Under the pieces are notes generated by a model. It was given only the letters and a program-made list of their open reading frames with translations. It did no database searches and had not been told where the DNA came from. This document shows positions 1 through 11,128 of a DNA stretch of 64,000 bases, in pieces. Positions within the stretch are counted from its first letter, which is position 1. Each line of letters opens with the position of its first letter. The position numbers and the translations under genes were made by a program. This DNA comes from Paragorgia papillata (taxonomy: Eukaryota > Cnidaria > Anthozoa > Scleralcyonacea > Coralliidae): the NCBI GenBank assembly GCA_035771165.1, contig JAWNZC010000234.1, positions 940,001-1,004,000 on the forward strand, given 5' to 3'.

Positions 1-38
1 CTGATGATCGCTTAACGCGTGAAACTCGGAGTAGCAAC
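1..38 (+). ncRNA. Hammerhead-ribozyme-like core, cut by window edge
   Basis: The window opens with the invariant CTGATGA box, followed by a short stem (CGC at 9-11 with GCG at 17-19) and the GAAAC box at 21-25. A minimal stem III follows (ACTC 24-27 with GAGT 29-32), then A33 at the expected cleavage position. The 5' strand of stem I would lie outside the window. Hammerheads with very short stem III are known from the terminal repeats of Penelope-like retroelements, and a Penelope-like GIY-YIG fragment lies a few hundred bases away. The T8/T20 mismatch at the base of stem II suggests decay. Confidence 0.5.
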
Positions 39-51
39 GTTCATTTTATTA

Positions 52-56
<5 letters not shown>

Positions 57-85
<29 letters not shown>
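57..85. repeat. (TA)n microsatellite
   Basis: Uninterrupted TA dinucleotides. It lies between two hammerhead-like cores of opposite orientation (1-38 and 140-181), the same arrangement as the TA tracts that flank the hammerhead palindrome near 7 kb. Confidence 0.9.
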
Positions 86-88
<3 letters not shown>

Positions 89-139
89 AGTGTTTGTAAG
101 GTTTTCCAAGAGTGCTCAATACTTATACGTAGAGCAGAT

Positions 140-181
140 AATGCTACTCAGAGTTTCACGCCTCTTGCGTTCTTCAGGCAA
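140..181 (-). ncRNA. Hammerhead-ribozyme-like core, Penelope-like terminal repeat
   Basis: On the minus strand, CTGAAGA (171-177) is followed by a four-pair stem II (ACGC with GCGT) and GAAAC (153-157). Stem III is ACTC with GAGT, and an A follows at the cleavage position. The second box reads CTGAAGA rather than the canonical CTGATGA, as it does in the better copy near 7 kb. Stem I is only partly paired, so activity is doubtful. It lies directly downstream, on the same strand, of the GIY-YIG coding remnant, as expected for the 3' terminal repeat of a Penelope-like element. Confidence 0.5.
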
Positions 182-262
182 CAATCAATTTTCGGATCCG
201 GTTTCGCTTCTATTTATGCTGTGTACGGCGTCATCTCAATGCGTGGGTTGCCTGGTGAGTCA

Positions 263-620
263 TCACTTTTTTCTGGTGCGGTGGAGGTTTGAAATGGTGA
301 ATTTGTTTTTGCGTCGGCATTTCGAAAGAAGTTCTGATTTTTTGTTTAGAAGAGTTTTTTTGTTGGCTTTCATAATGACAAGCTTTTCTTCGAGACATAA
401 GTTATGCACCGTTTTGCTCCTTCCCTGTATGATACTGTTCTTTTGAGAATTGACCAATTGATTGTGAAAGTTTTCCTTTTAGATTTCAAATCCCAGACAT
501 GTTTTGATATAGTTCTGTGTCGTTGGCGTGTACTTCGCATCCTTAAAAGATTTCGTATGGTTTCGGTAGCGTTCTTTGAATGTGTTTGATGTCATACCAA
601 TGTAGTGCTTTGTAAACCAA
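263..620 (-). pseudogene. Penelope-like element, GIY-YIG endonuclease C-terminal fragment
   Basis: The minus strand reads a GIY-YIG-type segment with YIGMTSNTFKERYRNH near 610-560. A piece containing SKHVWDLKSKRK follows, then the C-terminal block NLCLEEKLVIMKANK, ending at the stop at 263. These pieces lie in different frames, so at least two frameshifts interrupt the gene. The GIY-YIG nuclease is the C-terminal domain of many Penelope-like retroelements, where it nicks the target for reverse transcription. The reverse transcriptase domain is absent, so this is a 3'-end remnant. Assignment rests on family pattern; I am moderately sure. Confidence 0.55.
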
Positions 621-2335
621 ACGACCACCCACAGTTTATCAGCAGCCACTCTAACCACCCACCATCCATCTTAAAGCAACTTCCACAAGCAATCAACAAA
701 CCAATATCATATCACTGCTATCATCCGACCAAGAATCCTTTGAAAACGCATCAACGTTGTACGAAGACGCCTTGAAACGAAGCCATTTTAATTCTAAACT
801 AAACTACATTCCCGAAACACAAACCCAATCGCCCACATCACTACGACGTTTATTGAAAAATTGAGCTCATCATTATATATAATAAGAGCTAAAAAGTTCA
901 TCTATGCGTCCTTAACATCCGAATAAGCAATTTATAGAAACAAAAAAATGTTCGCACAGTTTACATGTAACAATCAATTGTTTACAAAATTTCAATTTCA
1001 TCGTCCTCAGCCTCGTCATCATCATTAGTAAACAGTTCGTCAACTGCATCCTCGACATCTGTCTCAGCGATGTCCTTGAAAGGATCAGGCCTATCATACT
1101 GTTGTAAAACTGAAAGCTGAGACTAGAGATGTCTCGCTCCAGCTTCACACGGCTGGCCTTTCTTGAAGCAAGGGGGGGAGGGGGCGGGGGGGGGGGCGTT
1201 TAACGGAGGGTTGCGTTTATTAAATATTTTTTATTGGTAGAGGGGGCGGCGTCTATTGGAATAAATACAGTAATCAACGGCGTGTGCGATTGTATATAAT
1301 AAGCGTACAGTATATAAGATCAAGATACCTGCCAGCGACATTACTGAACAATAACTACATGTATGTCTGTGAACACACTGAACACGTCTAAAAAGAACAC
1401 TTGACTTCAAACAACTTGATCAGACATCAGGAAAGCGAAGAAAGAAAACATGAACTATTAGCATTTAGCACACATCATCAGCCGCCCAAAGCCTGATGGA
1501 ATGATGCAATAATTGCCATTTTGGAACATAGACAACAAAAAAACAAAAAACGGAGCCGAAACCTATGATATAGGCTTTACGCGAAAGCCTATTAATTAAT
1601 AAACTAAAAACTCATCTCAACGGCAATATTGGATCAGCACCTCTCTACTTATTTTTTTTTTTTTTATTTCTCACCTCCTGTCACCTTCACTGATATCTCA
1701 CCTCGTAACCTATAATTAGCTACAACGAAACGTTAGATTATTAAATAATATGTTTTTATATTCTTGTGTCGATGGCTTTTATTCGTGTTTTGTGCTGGGC
1801 ACTCATATTCATATGAAGATTTCCTAGTTAGTTGAACGGTTGGCTGCGCTATTATGGCGGACACGGGACGCCGCTGTGGCAGTGCAGTGCGATACTGCAA
1901 CAACGACAGACGTTTTATGAAATATTGGGGCAAGAGATATTATGTCGAAAATTTTGTTTTTAATACGTGGCTAAAGGACCAGAATTTGCCAACAAACATG
2001 GCGCAAGCAAGTCGTTACATATATTTCTCTACTTTCACGTCTTCGGCTTTATGGTGTCAAATTGCCCAAATAAAATTGTTGCTTTCTTTAAAATTACACG
2101 TTAAATTCGATAAAAACACAGCAAATACGTGCGATTTTATCATTATACTTTTAGATTTAAACTGTTTTTGAAGAGTTACAACTCTTATTGTCTGTAAATG
2201 CAAATTAAAAATTAAACATACGAGTAAACACGCGTATAAACCTGAAACCTTACCATGCCTGCGGGAAGAGAATCTTACATTTTGTCTGATAATGAGAAAG
2301 AGGATATTTCATAGGTCAGTAATGTCACTGGCAAG
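621..2335. other. No gene recognised; repeat remnants
   Basis: No convincing coding signal. It holds a G-rich run (about 1170-1195) and an A/T-rich stretch near 1640-1670. It also holds pieces of a dispersed repeat (for example CCAGCGACATTACTGA near 1335) that recur in similar form near 2310, 13490, 41080 and 41325. Confidence 0.5.
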
Positions 2336-2337
2336 TA

Positions 2338-2824
2338 CAGTTGAAGCTCTCTTAAGCGACCACCCTCGGGAACTGTAAAAAGTGGTCGCAACTAGAACTG
2401 GTCGCTTACGAGAATTCGTTCTCGTATGCGACCACCCACTGAAATGGCTGAAGTTGGTCGCTTACGAGAGATTGGACCAGAAAAACACTGCGTTTCTATT
2501 CTGGAAACCAGCCGGAAATAGCAATACTTCATTGTTATGCATTTTATAATCACATCACTGTATTAAAAGTTATCAAATTGCTTTTTAGCGCAGTGTTGAC
2601 TGATTGCAAAGCGTAGTTCAATGGTGGCCGCTTACAAGAGCTTAAAAACAAAGAAACAGCTCAGTTTGTGAATCTGAAAGGTGGTCGCGGTCGCTTACGG
2701 GAGTGGTCGCTTACGAGAGCTTTTAGTAACAGAGTTTAATAGGGAATTTAAACGGGGTTTCGTGAGGGTGGTCGCAACTAGAGCTGGTCGCTTACGAGAG
2801 TGGTCGCAAGGAGAGCTTCGACTG
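2338..2824. mobile_element. MITE with TA duplication, Tc1/mariner-pogo type
   Basis: The element begins CAGTTGAAGCTCTC and ends in the inverted form GAGAGCTTCGACTG. Both ends are flanked by TA (2336-2337 and 2825-2826), the target duplication of the Tc1/mariner-pogo superfamily. Inside, the words GGTCGCTTACGAGAG and GCGACCACC recur several times in both orientations. There is no transposase, so it is non-autonomous. Confidence 0.75.
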
Positions 2825-3253
2825 TATCTTGATATTATATACGCTTACAATCGCACTTGCACGCCGTTGATTAAGTTAACTTACACGTGATACACTAGTT
2901 TCTAAGTAAACATGTACTTGACTGCTCACTTGAGAAGATTGCACATGCCTAAGCGATTACATTAAACGATTTACGACTGTATCAGCGCGAGTCAGCTAAT
3001 GCTAAGACAAACTGAAACACCAAAGAACCAATCAAATCAATCAATCAAAATATTTATATACACACAGAAATCTCTTTGTCACTCAGTTTATCTGAGCACC
3101 CTTCTGTATATTTCTTATTCTGTGGTCATTACGTGCTAACTTGTAAAAGATTATAGCGTTATTGGAATTACTGTAAAAGATCAAATTTTCAGCAAGTTTT
3201 GTTGGTAAGTTCTCATACGAGTAATATGATGGTTCAATGCGCAGCGCGTGTTT

Positions 3254-3270
3254 CCCCCCCCCCCCCCCCC
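3254..3270. repeat. Poly-C tract
   Basis: Seventeen consecutive C residues in otherwise AT-rich sequence; no element boundary could be tied to it. Confidence 0.9.
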
Positions 3271-3828
3271 TCAGTATGGGGACAACCAAGGCCACGAAAA
3301 CTATAAGAAACTACAGTAATCCAATTGCATCAGCTCATTTCTCATTTCTAATTTTTTTTTGCTTTTTATTAATTTACAAATGTTGTACATGTATATTGTT
3401 ATTTCTAATGGTTCACGCTTCTATTTCACTTCTGTAAAATTTTACTTTTATTTTTTATATTCCGTGCGCGAGAAAATCTGGCAGGCCCGAGCATGCAGAC
3501 ATCTAGGCGCGAGAAGGAAAATGCTATGACTAACAGTATAGAAAGCGAAAGCTATTGTCTCGTGGCATATTTGTAAAATGTTTAGAACAGTTAAGATATC
3601 CAGAAAGATACTCGGAACTCGGAAACGAAGATAATTTACATGTATTCAAAGCTAAAGATGTTTGCGCTTAGCCGGTTCGGAAAAGTGTGAAATCGACCTT
3701 GTATGGCAGTATTAAAGTGTCTATGAGTAAAGCGTTTTTTACGCAGACTGAAGGATGTTCAGTAAAATAGCTCAGAACGTTTGTAATTCTGATGAATATT
3801 TTCCGAGTTACAATGCGTTGAATTAAGT

Positions 3829-4945
3829 TACCAATTTTGCCATATTTTCGAATAAAAAGTACGAGCATTCCTGATTTACCAAATTTGAAACAAATATTAA
3901 TATTCTTATATTCTGTTACACAGCTGTGGTCAAAGCGGAAAAGTCTGGGATCGCTATCTACTATAGATGACGAAGAATCAAAGCAGTCTTTGGCTCATGC
4001 TGATAGTGATGACAACCATAGGCGTATGGGCCGGGGGGCTGGGGGGGGGGGGGCTGCAGCCCCCCAAAAATTTTGGGAATCTAGATAATTTTTGGGCAGC
4101 AAGAGAAATTTGGGCAAAGGGTTTTTTAAAAGTTTCCATTTTTCCAAAAGATAAATATTACTGATAATCAATAAGGTGAGACATTTTTATAACTCCCCTT
4201 TGTTTATGTCTATTAAAACGGAATAAATTACCTTACTGTTAGTTAGTCACTATATAGCTTTATTTTTGTCAGAATTTTGAAATTTTTCAATGCCGAGTGG
4301 TCTTGTAGAAATTCCATTCATGTCCTTACTGAACCGTGCTTTGTTGTCAATTCTGTCGCGTTGGTACGATGCCAGATTGTCAAATTAAATGCCAAAGGAC
4401 GCAATCACGCATTTTCCCCCATCTTCTTATGCTGTTGACCAATTGTCATGAATTACAAAGAGTTAGTGCTTAGTGAGTTGAAAATTAAAAGTTTCTAAAA
4501 CGCAACATGCACAGCACTTAATGACCTTTTAAAAGTTATTAAATTAAAACTTGTATGAGTTGTATCGAAAATCGAAAGGTCGCACTGGAGAATAAATTAG
4601 TAGATTTGAGTCGCGTGCTAGGCAACATGTTTTTCAGCATGTTAATAGTGCCTCGTATGAGCATCGTTTGTTTTCTATTGTTTCGTAAAAATTTGGGCAA
4701 CTTGAGAGATTTTTTTGGGCAAATGGTTCGACGCCCCCGCCCCCCGCCCCCTGGAAAAAAATGCCCATACGCCTATGGAACAAACTGCTTAATCATATCC
4801 TCATTTGATTCTTCGTCATCGTAGCTAGCGACACAAAATATTCGTTTTCCCACTCGTTTTCAAAAGCCCTATCTTGCTGTATATTTACCTGTCTCAACGC
4901 GGTCCCAGACTTTTCGTATTTTTTATTCGAAAATATGGCAAAATT
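3829..4945. repeat. Divergent inverted duplication around a MITE
   Basis: The segment beginning ACCAATTTTGCCATATTTTC at 3829 reappears inverted near 4945. A second matched pair, GATGACGAAGAATCAAA, lies at about 3966-3982 and inverted at about 4805-4820. The arms are imperfect and spaced differently, so this is an old fold-back structure. The TIR element at 4017-4778 sits at its centre. Confidence 0.6.
4017..4778. mobile_element. TIR element (CCATAGGCGTATGGGC ends)
   Basis: The left end CCATAGGCGTATGGGC is matched exactly by its inverse at 4763-4778. G-rich sequence follows the left end and C-rich sequence precedes the right end. Internal words resembling TTTGGGCAA recur near both ends. No transposase is present. 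The target duplication could not be resolved by eye. Confidence 0.7.
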
Positions 4946-6271
4946 GGTACGAACCATCAGATGCAATCGAGAGGCGGTCGTCGATGAGGTTACATTCCTT
5001 CGGGAACTATTGTCCAAAGATTTGGCAGAGCTGTTACAGTTAATAGTGTTTTTTTTCTGAATGTTGCAGAGTATTAACAAAACAAATAGAGCTACAGTAA
5101 AACAGCAATATTTTCTATTCTATGTTTCTCTAGCCAGTTGGCTCAGTTGGAAATTATCACTGATGTACGTGTGCCAATACGCCAATACTGTAGACAATAA
5201 TGAGTATCGCTTCTGGCTCCAGATAAATCACGTTGGGTCTTAGCTAGATTATCATGACTGTTATAAAGCAAATAGCACTGCGGATAACACAAGGTCTTTA
5301 AAATGCGCAGAGTAAAGATGTGGTGTAAGACTAAACTAAAACTAAACTAACCTTATTTATACTGGATAACTCTATCAGTTATATCTAAACTGTTATCCTC
5401 AGAGGTCCAGTAAGGGCCCACCCTCATTGGTCCAGTGTTAAAAGACGATGCCTTCTGACGATTTTTATACATCATATACATTATTTCCGTTCTTCTGCTC
5501 TGGTTTTCTTACTGAAACCTGTCCAGAATTACCCTGGATCAACCGCAAAATGATTCGCATGCACCATACCACAGTATCGTCCTTTAGAAGGCTGAGTTTG
5601 GGTCATAGTCCATACTGTAGTCATAGCGGCGAAACATAATCACTTAATCATAATTATATGTTTTATTGATGGTTGTGATATACGAAACTTCGATCAGTAC
5701 GACTTGAGTCTCTAGCGTTAAATCTCCTCTGGATCTTGGTTCTATTACTTATAACTAATTTACTAATTTGCTCTGAATTACTTTTTATATATCCCACATT
5801 TCAGCGACTAGACTTGTGCAGTTTCAGTACATAATTTGCGCAGGCACCGCGGCAGGCGATAAAATGTGTGGTCATTCGCGCGCCAGATCCTTATTAACCA
5901 AATACTTACTGATAATACGTAAAGAAACTCACGCTAGAGATTAAATTGACCATTTATGCACGGATCGAATGCGGACAACTGTATAGTGCATACATGCAAG
6001 ACCAACACTGAAAACCAGTTCTCTGTAACACCACTGCCAAACTGATTTTTAAGTGATTATTGTTAATAGATATAGTATAACTTGCTAACTTTTAGCAAAT
6101 CCCGTGACCAGACCAATGATAAAATCGAACAAAAATTGCACGCAAAAAAACGTAAATTTATGATTCTTAGACCAACATTCTACCCTTTATAATGGTTCTC
6201 TTCACGACGTTGCTGCGATCACTTCAATACTGATTTTTACGGCGACGACGTTTATTCGAACGCTGATCCGA
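4946..6271. other. No gene recognised
   Basis: AT-rich sequence without a coding region that resembles any family I know. The open frames here are short and have no recognisable motif. Confidence 0.5.
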
Positions 6272-6814
6272 GGGTCCGACAGGGCCATCAAAATTAGCGT
6301 TTACGAGATTTCGAAATCACGTGATTTCATTACTGATTTCCTGATTTCGCTGATTTCATTACTCATTTGAAGATTTCAAGTTGATTTCAGATTTCGTTAT
6401 GGATATTTCATGATTTCTATGATGATTTCGTGATTTGTTTGGCGATTTCAAGATTTCTATGGTGATTTCCAGATTTCTACACGGATTTGATGATCGATTT
6501 GCTTTGATACGCTATTTATATCAAGAAATTATAAGCCTCAAACCGCATTTCCCCTGTTTCTGACTTGTTATAAATGGCGATGGTATACTAAAACGGTTAT
6601 TATCCAGAGAAGAACCTACAATTCGGCTTTAATACAATAAAAAATTCAGCTTCCACAAGCACGAAACTCTTGAATTTTGTCATTTTCATTTTTGTCCTTT
6701 ATTTTGTACATTAAAATAGACAGTCGACAGATAAACTCTGCGTTCGTGGGCAAAACACAAAACGAGCATACTTTTTGGTCAGTACTGTCATTGATAATTT
6801 GTTATATCTATAGC

Positions 6815-6871
<57 letters not shown>
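6815..6871. repeat. (TA)n microsatellite
   Basis: TA dinucleotides run directly into the left arm of the 104-bp inverted repeat. Confidence 0.95.
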
Positions 6872-6876
<5 letters not shown>

Positions 6877-6906
6877 AAGTTCAAAGACTCAACAGGTTTG
6901 ATTAGA

Positions 6907-6966
6907 CATTTTATTACTATTTAGTTTCGTGCCACAAATATTGTGTGGTACTCTTCAGATAAAATG
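6907..6966 (-). ncRNA. Hammerhead ribozyme (type I), minus-strand copy
   Basis: Exact mirror of the plus-strand motif at 6988-7047, so it has the same boxes and stems. It would be produced only by transcription leftward from the palindrome centre. Confidence 0.7.
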
Positions 6967-6987
6967 GTCTAAAGAGACCATTTAGAC

Positions 6988-7047
6988 CATTTTATCTGAA
7001 GAGTACCACACAATATTTGTGGCACGAAACTAAATAGTAATAAAATG
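6988..7047 (+). ncRNA. Hammerhead ribozyme (type I), plus-strand copy
   Basis: All elements of a type I hammerhead are visible. Stem I pairs CATTTTAT (6988-6995) with ATAAAATG (7040-7047). The first box is CTGAAGA (6996-7002). Stem II is a long hairpin between 7003 and 7025 with one A-C mismatch. The second box is GAAAC (7026-7030). Stem III is ACTA (7029-7032) with TAGT (7035-7038) and a two-base loop, and the cleavage-site base is A7039. The only departure from the canonical core is CTGAAGA for CTGATGA. Short stem III is typical of the ribozymes in Penelope-like elements, which are thought to act as dimers. Confidence 0.75.
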
Positions 7048-7137
7048 TCTAATCAAACCTGTTGAGTCTTTGAACTTTAACTATAAGATGATCTGGATTC
7101 CCATCGAGCACTCTGCCAAAGGTTTTTACAACATCTT

Positions 7138-7143
<6 letters not shown>

Positions 7144-7222
<79 letters not shown>
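7144..7222. repeat. (TA)n microsatellite
   Basis: Second TA tract, to the right of the palindrome and separated from it by about 58 bases of unique sequence. Confidence 0.95.
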
Positions 7223-7227
<5 letters not shown>

Positions 7228-7980
7228 GGTTGAAAGCATGGCTTACTTGAAAAAATTAAGACGCGCATCAATGTAAAACCAAAGAGAGATACGTGCACAG
7301 TTGTTTTGCAACGATATATCCTTTGAACCACTTTTACACAATCTCGTTCAAAGGTTAGATTTCAGAATTAAACCTTTCTAATCTTTTATGATCGAGCCCA
7401 TCTTGGGTTTGGCACTTAATACTACTTGTAATTACTGATACCAAACTCCTTTTTATAGCCCTTAAATTTTGAATTTGAGGTGAAGTTTCTATTGATATTT
7501 ACTTTCATCATTCGATTAGCTAGTGAATCGTTTTCCCATTTATCAGGAAATTCATAGGGAAAAAAATATATGCGAAATCACAAAATTTGCGAGGGCGATT
7601 GAAAGAATGTTCATTAGTGTTAAGACATGTAAGAATGTTAATAAGGAAATACCTAAACTTCGCCAAGATATTCAATACCCAGCACTCTCGTTTAATATAT
7701 TATGCATCGCTGAGCTTACATGTTCTAGCAGAATTACGATGAAATAATATTTGACTGTTTTGAGCTAACAAAAAGCAGCGCAAGAGAACACGCAGAGGAC
7801 AAAACGTATGAACTGGAGTTAAGAACGAAGATTATCGCAAACTCGTTTCCAATTTCTCAGAGATTTAAGTTGATTTCTGATTTCAAAGTGCGTGTGATTT
7901 CTAGTGATTTCTGAGGTGAGCGTACGAGATTTCTGCCGTGTCGGACCCCTCGCATGTAGACATGCTAATAAATTTCTTTT

Positions 7981-8938
7981 AGGGACGGACCATTAGATTT
8001 TTGAGGGGGGGGGGGGGGGTTTGGGCAATTACCAAAAAAATATTCGAGCACGGCCTTATCCCGGGAAAAAATATCGTGCACAACAAAACCCCCAGAAATA
8101 AATATCCTGCAAAGTACCATGTTTTCTAAAAATAGAAAAATATTTATATAGAGGAGCAGATTGCCAGAACACAAAATAAATCACAAGCTATGAATTCATC
8201 TTGTTGTTAATATTAAACACAGACTTGTCAGGTCACTGCTATTAAATAGTGTTAGAAAACAAGTACTTGTCCTACAAAACAAGTGGAACAATTTTTAAGC
8301 AGCAACAAACACATTATGCAGTTTACTTCCATTTTAACAATGTAGAGCAGCTGCTCACTAAATACAAAGATATTATTTTGCATTGTAAAAACACAAATAT
8401 TATTAGTCTTTTTAGCGCATAATTTATGATTGTCTATATATTCAAATACTTTCTTGTTTTTATGATAAACTCAACATTTGTATAGCAAAACATCATTTGT
8501 GAAAACATAGATATATTCAATGACACTTAATATTTTAAAGCTCTGTGTGGCCCTTTTCACCAATTTGGTGAAAAATCTCCCACACAAGGCATTAAAATAG
8601 TATTTAAGTGTCATCTCATATCATATATAGTCGGGGGTGGATTCAGGGGGGTGTACCCTTCTTTTACTGTCACAAATTGCATCATAAACATAAAAAATGT
8701 TTGTCATAAATTATTAAAATCTCAGTATCCATTGGTTAATGACTGATATGGCCCATTGCGTAATTGCTTTGTGGTTGTATCTGTATCCTTTCTAGTATTG
8801 CTATAAACGTATTGTATGTGTCGGACATTAACAAACATAGGCTCACAAAAAAATATCCTGCAAGCAAATGATGTCGAAAAAAAATATCCTGCACAACCTC
8901 GAGCGAAAAAAATAATTCCTGCACCAAAAAATTGGCCA

Positions 8939-8972
<34 letters not shown>

Positions 8973-8994
8973 AAAAATCTAATGGTCCGTCCCT
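7981..8994. mobile_element. TIR element with poly-G/poly-C ends
   Basis: The terminal inverted repeats begin AGGGACGGACCATTAGATTT, continue TTTGAG and run into a G tract at the left end and a C tract (8941-8970) at the right end. Behind the tracts both arms carry inverted A-rich motifs around AATATCCTGCA. No transposase. The homopolymer tracts may have expanded after insertion, since the two ends differ in length. Confidence 0.8.
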
Positions 8995-10932
8995 TATGAA
9001 CTTTGTAACATAATTTCTATATGGCTCTTAACATACTTATAATAAGCCTTCCGGGACCTGTTCTTGTTCATTTTTTGCCAACCACTTATCTATTTTATTC
9101 AAGTGGATATATTCATGTATATAGTATAACATTACAGGCATAAAAATAGGTGCGCGCTTGCGTACATGCGGATACTGGTATTTGGCTAACATGACTGAAC
9201 AATGTAAATTGTATACTGCAAACACATTAATGTACTGAAGATACTACAACTTATTATTGTAAAGTAAAGATATGATGGTGATTGTAAGATGCATTTGGAA
9301 AGATCTGGAAGAAACTGAATACTTTAAGCTGGGTGCTTTTTGGGGCATAATGAGCAAATTAGATAGACTGAAATTTCAGCATGAATTTACAAACAAATCA
9401 CTTTAAAGTAATGCTGCAATTGTGAATTTGATGGGGAAAACTGCAGCCTATGTAAAACCGGATCAAATTTTCAGCCCACTAACTGCAGTAAAACTTTAGA
9501 CTAGCTTTATGCCAGCCCATACTGAAATTACTCAATGCCGCACAAATTGCTCAAGCCGCACAGCTCACTCTCATTTTCACATTTAACCGCTGAACTAGTT
9601 GGAAGTTATTTGTAAATTATATATTGCACATTAAGCAAGTTATACTCGTTATTATTAAATAGTCAATTGTTTACTGTCTATTTTAATACAGTACAGTTTT
9701 AGCACAGCTAAGCACCAAGGCTTTGTTTTGGGTTTGATTTGATCTTTGCTTTGCAAATTTTGTGAGTATCATCACAGCTCTGATGAAATTGTTGATTAGA
9801 GACACTCAGACTGACAAACACAGCGCTGATTCTGCGAGAACTGAGTGAACTTGCAAATATAGCAGTTTACAGTTTATACATCAAACATGCACACCTATAA
9901 ACAAGAAAAACTACGTCAATGCTTGGAAATAAATAAAAATTCTGTATATACAATATACAATATTAATAGTTGAGCCAAATAGTAAAAGCTGTCTCTTATT
10001 TTTAATCTAAACAAGACGCCTGCTTAGGCGTTCACTCGGGCTACTGATTTCTGTAACCTTGGCGTAGCCCTTGCACATATAGAAAGCGTGCCATGCGAAA
10101 CAGTGCAATTGACAAACCGAACGAGGTCTTCTATGAAGCTTTTGCTGGTGTAAACAACGCCGCTGGGGAAGCTCTTGGTATTCAGTATAATCCAGCGCTT
10201 TCTGAATGCATGTAAACAAAGCAATGGGCGGTGTGGCGTTCAACGGGCAATGTCGTATTTGTAAATTACAGCGAGCATACACCATGATGCCTGCAATGAT
10301 GAGATTACGAAAAATAAACCCGAACTGTCTTATGTCAGGTTTATCTTCTCCGGCTTCGGTTCTGGTAAGACGTCGATTCCGCAGGGTCTTCTGTCCGCTA
10401 AATTGTGAACTGGTCGAAGAAACGCTGAAACGCGGTACATCTCTTTCATAACTGTAAAGTTTACACGGCATTTTCAAACATATCAGTCACACGTTTGCGA
10501 GAGAACGAAGTCAACGCAGACAGATCAAATTACACACATTCATGAAGATTTTATATAGGTGATGGGAAAAATTTCAATTTGTGATCACAACACTATATGA
10601 TCGAAACTGAATACGAGTAAAATGAAGGTGCGTTTGTAACTGCGTACGTTACAGTACAAACAGGGAATTCCCGAATCTGCATGAACAAGTTGCTGCTTTA
10701 CCCGAGCTGGCTCGACTTTCATCCTGTGTTTACATGACAATTTCTAGCCCTGCTACCCAGAATCGCACTTTTGCGAGTACGTCTTCAATTTATAACCTAC
10801 ACACGAGCAAACAGAACTTGTGAAATACAACGTTGTCCAGAAGGAACTTGTATAGACAAACCTTGTCGCGTATACGGAACTCTGACGTTCCAGCCCGGGT
10901 AGGTGAGCTAGACCGGTCTAATAACCGAAATC
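8995..10932. other. No gene recognised; one unassigned 156-codon frame
   Basis: The only sizeable open frame runs on the minus strand from 10477 to 10007. Its product is rich in Arg, Cys and Gln and has no motif I recognise. It has no visible splice context. It is more likely chance openness in slightly GC-richer repeat sequence than a gene. Confidence 0.4.
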
Positions 10933-10972
10933 CCCCTGCAAGATGGCGGAAAATACCTTGAAAGGGTCTATT
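10933..10972. repeat. 40-bp dispersed repeat with YY1-like word, copy 1
   Basis: Identical to 15184-15223. It contains CAAGATGGCGG, which fits the YY1 consensus that often sits at animal promoters and in transposon leaders. The two copies diverge immediately outside the shared stretch. Confidence 0.7.
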
Positions 10973-11128
10973 ATAAAGACCTTTTCAAGGACGATAAGAT
11001 TCATTTAGAAGGTAAGAAAACTTATACATCAATATAGATTTCAAATATTTACGTTGATGGTAAGATTGGGAATTATTTGCCTTTCTGCGACGTTGGATAT
11101 AATTTATACTCCGGCTACTATGGCAGAA

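Larger units (their letters stand above)
6869..7085. repeat. Perfect 104-bp inverted repeat, 9-bp spacer
   Basis: Positions 6869-6972 are the exact reverse complement of 6982-7085, with nine bases between. I compared the arms base by base and found no mismatch. Each arm carries a complete hammerhead ribozyme motif. The structure looks like two Penelope-like terminal repeats joined head to head. Perfect identity implies a recent origin or ongoing correction between the arms. Confidence 0.95.
6272..7948. mobile_element. TIR element rich in GATTTC repeats
   Basis: The left end GGGTCCGACAGGGC is matched by the inverted right end GCCGTGTCGGACCC. A second conserved word, ACGAGATTTC, lies just inside both ends. 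The hexamer GATTTC and close variants recur many times at 6308-6490 and again in the opposite arm (7860-7935). The hammerhead palindrome and its TA tracts lie in the middle. No transposase was seen. Confidence 0.6.

Noticed and set aside
10007..10477. 156-codon minus-strand frame as a gene
   Set aside because: No motif, no splice or promoter context and odd composition; likely chance.
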